Of a stretch of DNA of 64,000 bases, positions 63,938 through 64,000 are shown piece after piece. This DNA is from Salegentibacter echinorum (GTDB lineage Bacteria > Bacteroidota > Bacteroidia > Flavobacteriales > Flavobacteriaceae). The notes under the pieces were generated by a model. That model searched no databases and was not told the origin of the DNA. It was given only the letters and a program-made list of their open reading frames with translations. Positions within the stretch are counted from its first letter, which is position 1; each line of letters begins with the position of its first letter. A program made the translations under genes and the position numbers. The DNA is taken from the NCBI RefSeq assembly GCF_900129445.1, contig NZ_FQVT01000001.1, positions 1 through 64,000 on the forward strand. The letters are read 5' to 3'.

Positions 63938-64000
63938 ATGCAAAACTATAAAAAAAACAGTCTTAGTTTAGTTGGAGCGATTTCCATGGGTACCAATGTA
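63938..64000 (+). CDS. Start of an APC-family amino acid permease (3' partial)
   Basis: The 21 visible codons read YKKNSLSLVGAISMGTNV after MQN, which aligns with KDKLSLLGSISLGTGV of the permease at 42718-44070. The gene runs off the window end. It starts 3 bases after the oxidase stop, so it is in the same operon. Confidence 0.6.
   Translation, partial: MQNYKKNSLSLVGAISMGTNV

Noticed and set aside
1-64000. tRNA, rRNA or riboswitch
   Set aside because: No cloverleaf, CCA end or conserved rRNA segment was seen by eye; a covariance-model scan would settle this.

Overview
The window looks like chromosome from a marine-type member of the Flavobacteriaceae (Bacteroidota). It is AT-rich, carries a SusC/SusD pair, a BfmA/BfmB/BfmC-type mobilization module, HYC_CC_PP, DUF6876 and DUF5676 proteins, and has a TAnnTTTG-type promoter. 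No rRNA, tRNA or CRISPR array was seen. The species cannot be named from the sequence alone.

Layout. (1) 1-8234: defence or accessory region. It holds a two-gene unknown module (a 321-residue protein and a four-helix membrane protein), a DUF1016 N-terminal protein, the decayed tail of a type III-like restriction helicase, a small unknown protein, a duplicated methyltransferase 3' end, a HEPN protein and an intact 1267-residue type IIG restriction-modification enzyme. (2) 8235-19250: a mobilizable element read on the minus strand (ssb, DUF6876, RadC-like, a candidate oriT, mobilization genes bfmA/B/C). Its cargo (HipBA, a YczE-like membrane protein, a TauE exporter) is separated by three decayed copies of the 3' end of the coupling-protein gene. 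(3) 19254-23110: hutH and hutU followed by a wrecked hutI. (4) 23191-31613: a LysR regulator divergent from SusC-SusD-PepSY, then a PaaE-like flavin/2Fe-2S reductase and a truncated second PepSY copy. (5) 31776-47834: a closely packed minus-strand run of 20 genes with copper transport (CopB ATPase, HMA chaperone), stress proteins and an alternative set of energy enzymes (class I aldolase, archaeal-type GAPDH, NDH-2, PPK2). (6) 48017-64000: copper/silver efflux (CusA, CusC, CusB), four DUF3347 domains, a PII-like protein, two HMA-AraC regulators, DUF305, a multicopper oxidase fused to an outer-membrane barrel, and the start of an APC permease.

How it works together. Regions 5 and 6 read as one copper-resistance island: efflux from cytoplasm and periplasm, periplasmic oxidation and binding, and (my inference) replacement enzymes that avoid copper-sensitive metal centres. 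Regions 1-2 show a recurring pattern in which cargo genes sit between an intact gene and a displaced copy of its 3' end. Several genes are broken (hutI, PepSY copy 2, Res tail, a lipoprotein with a stop codon in its signal peptide).
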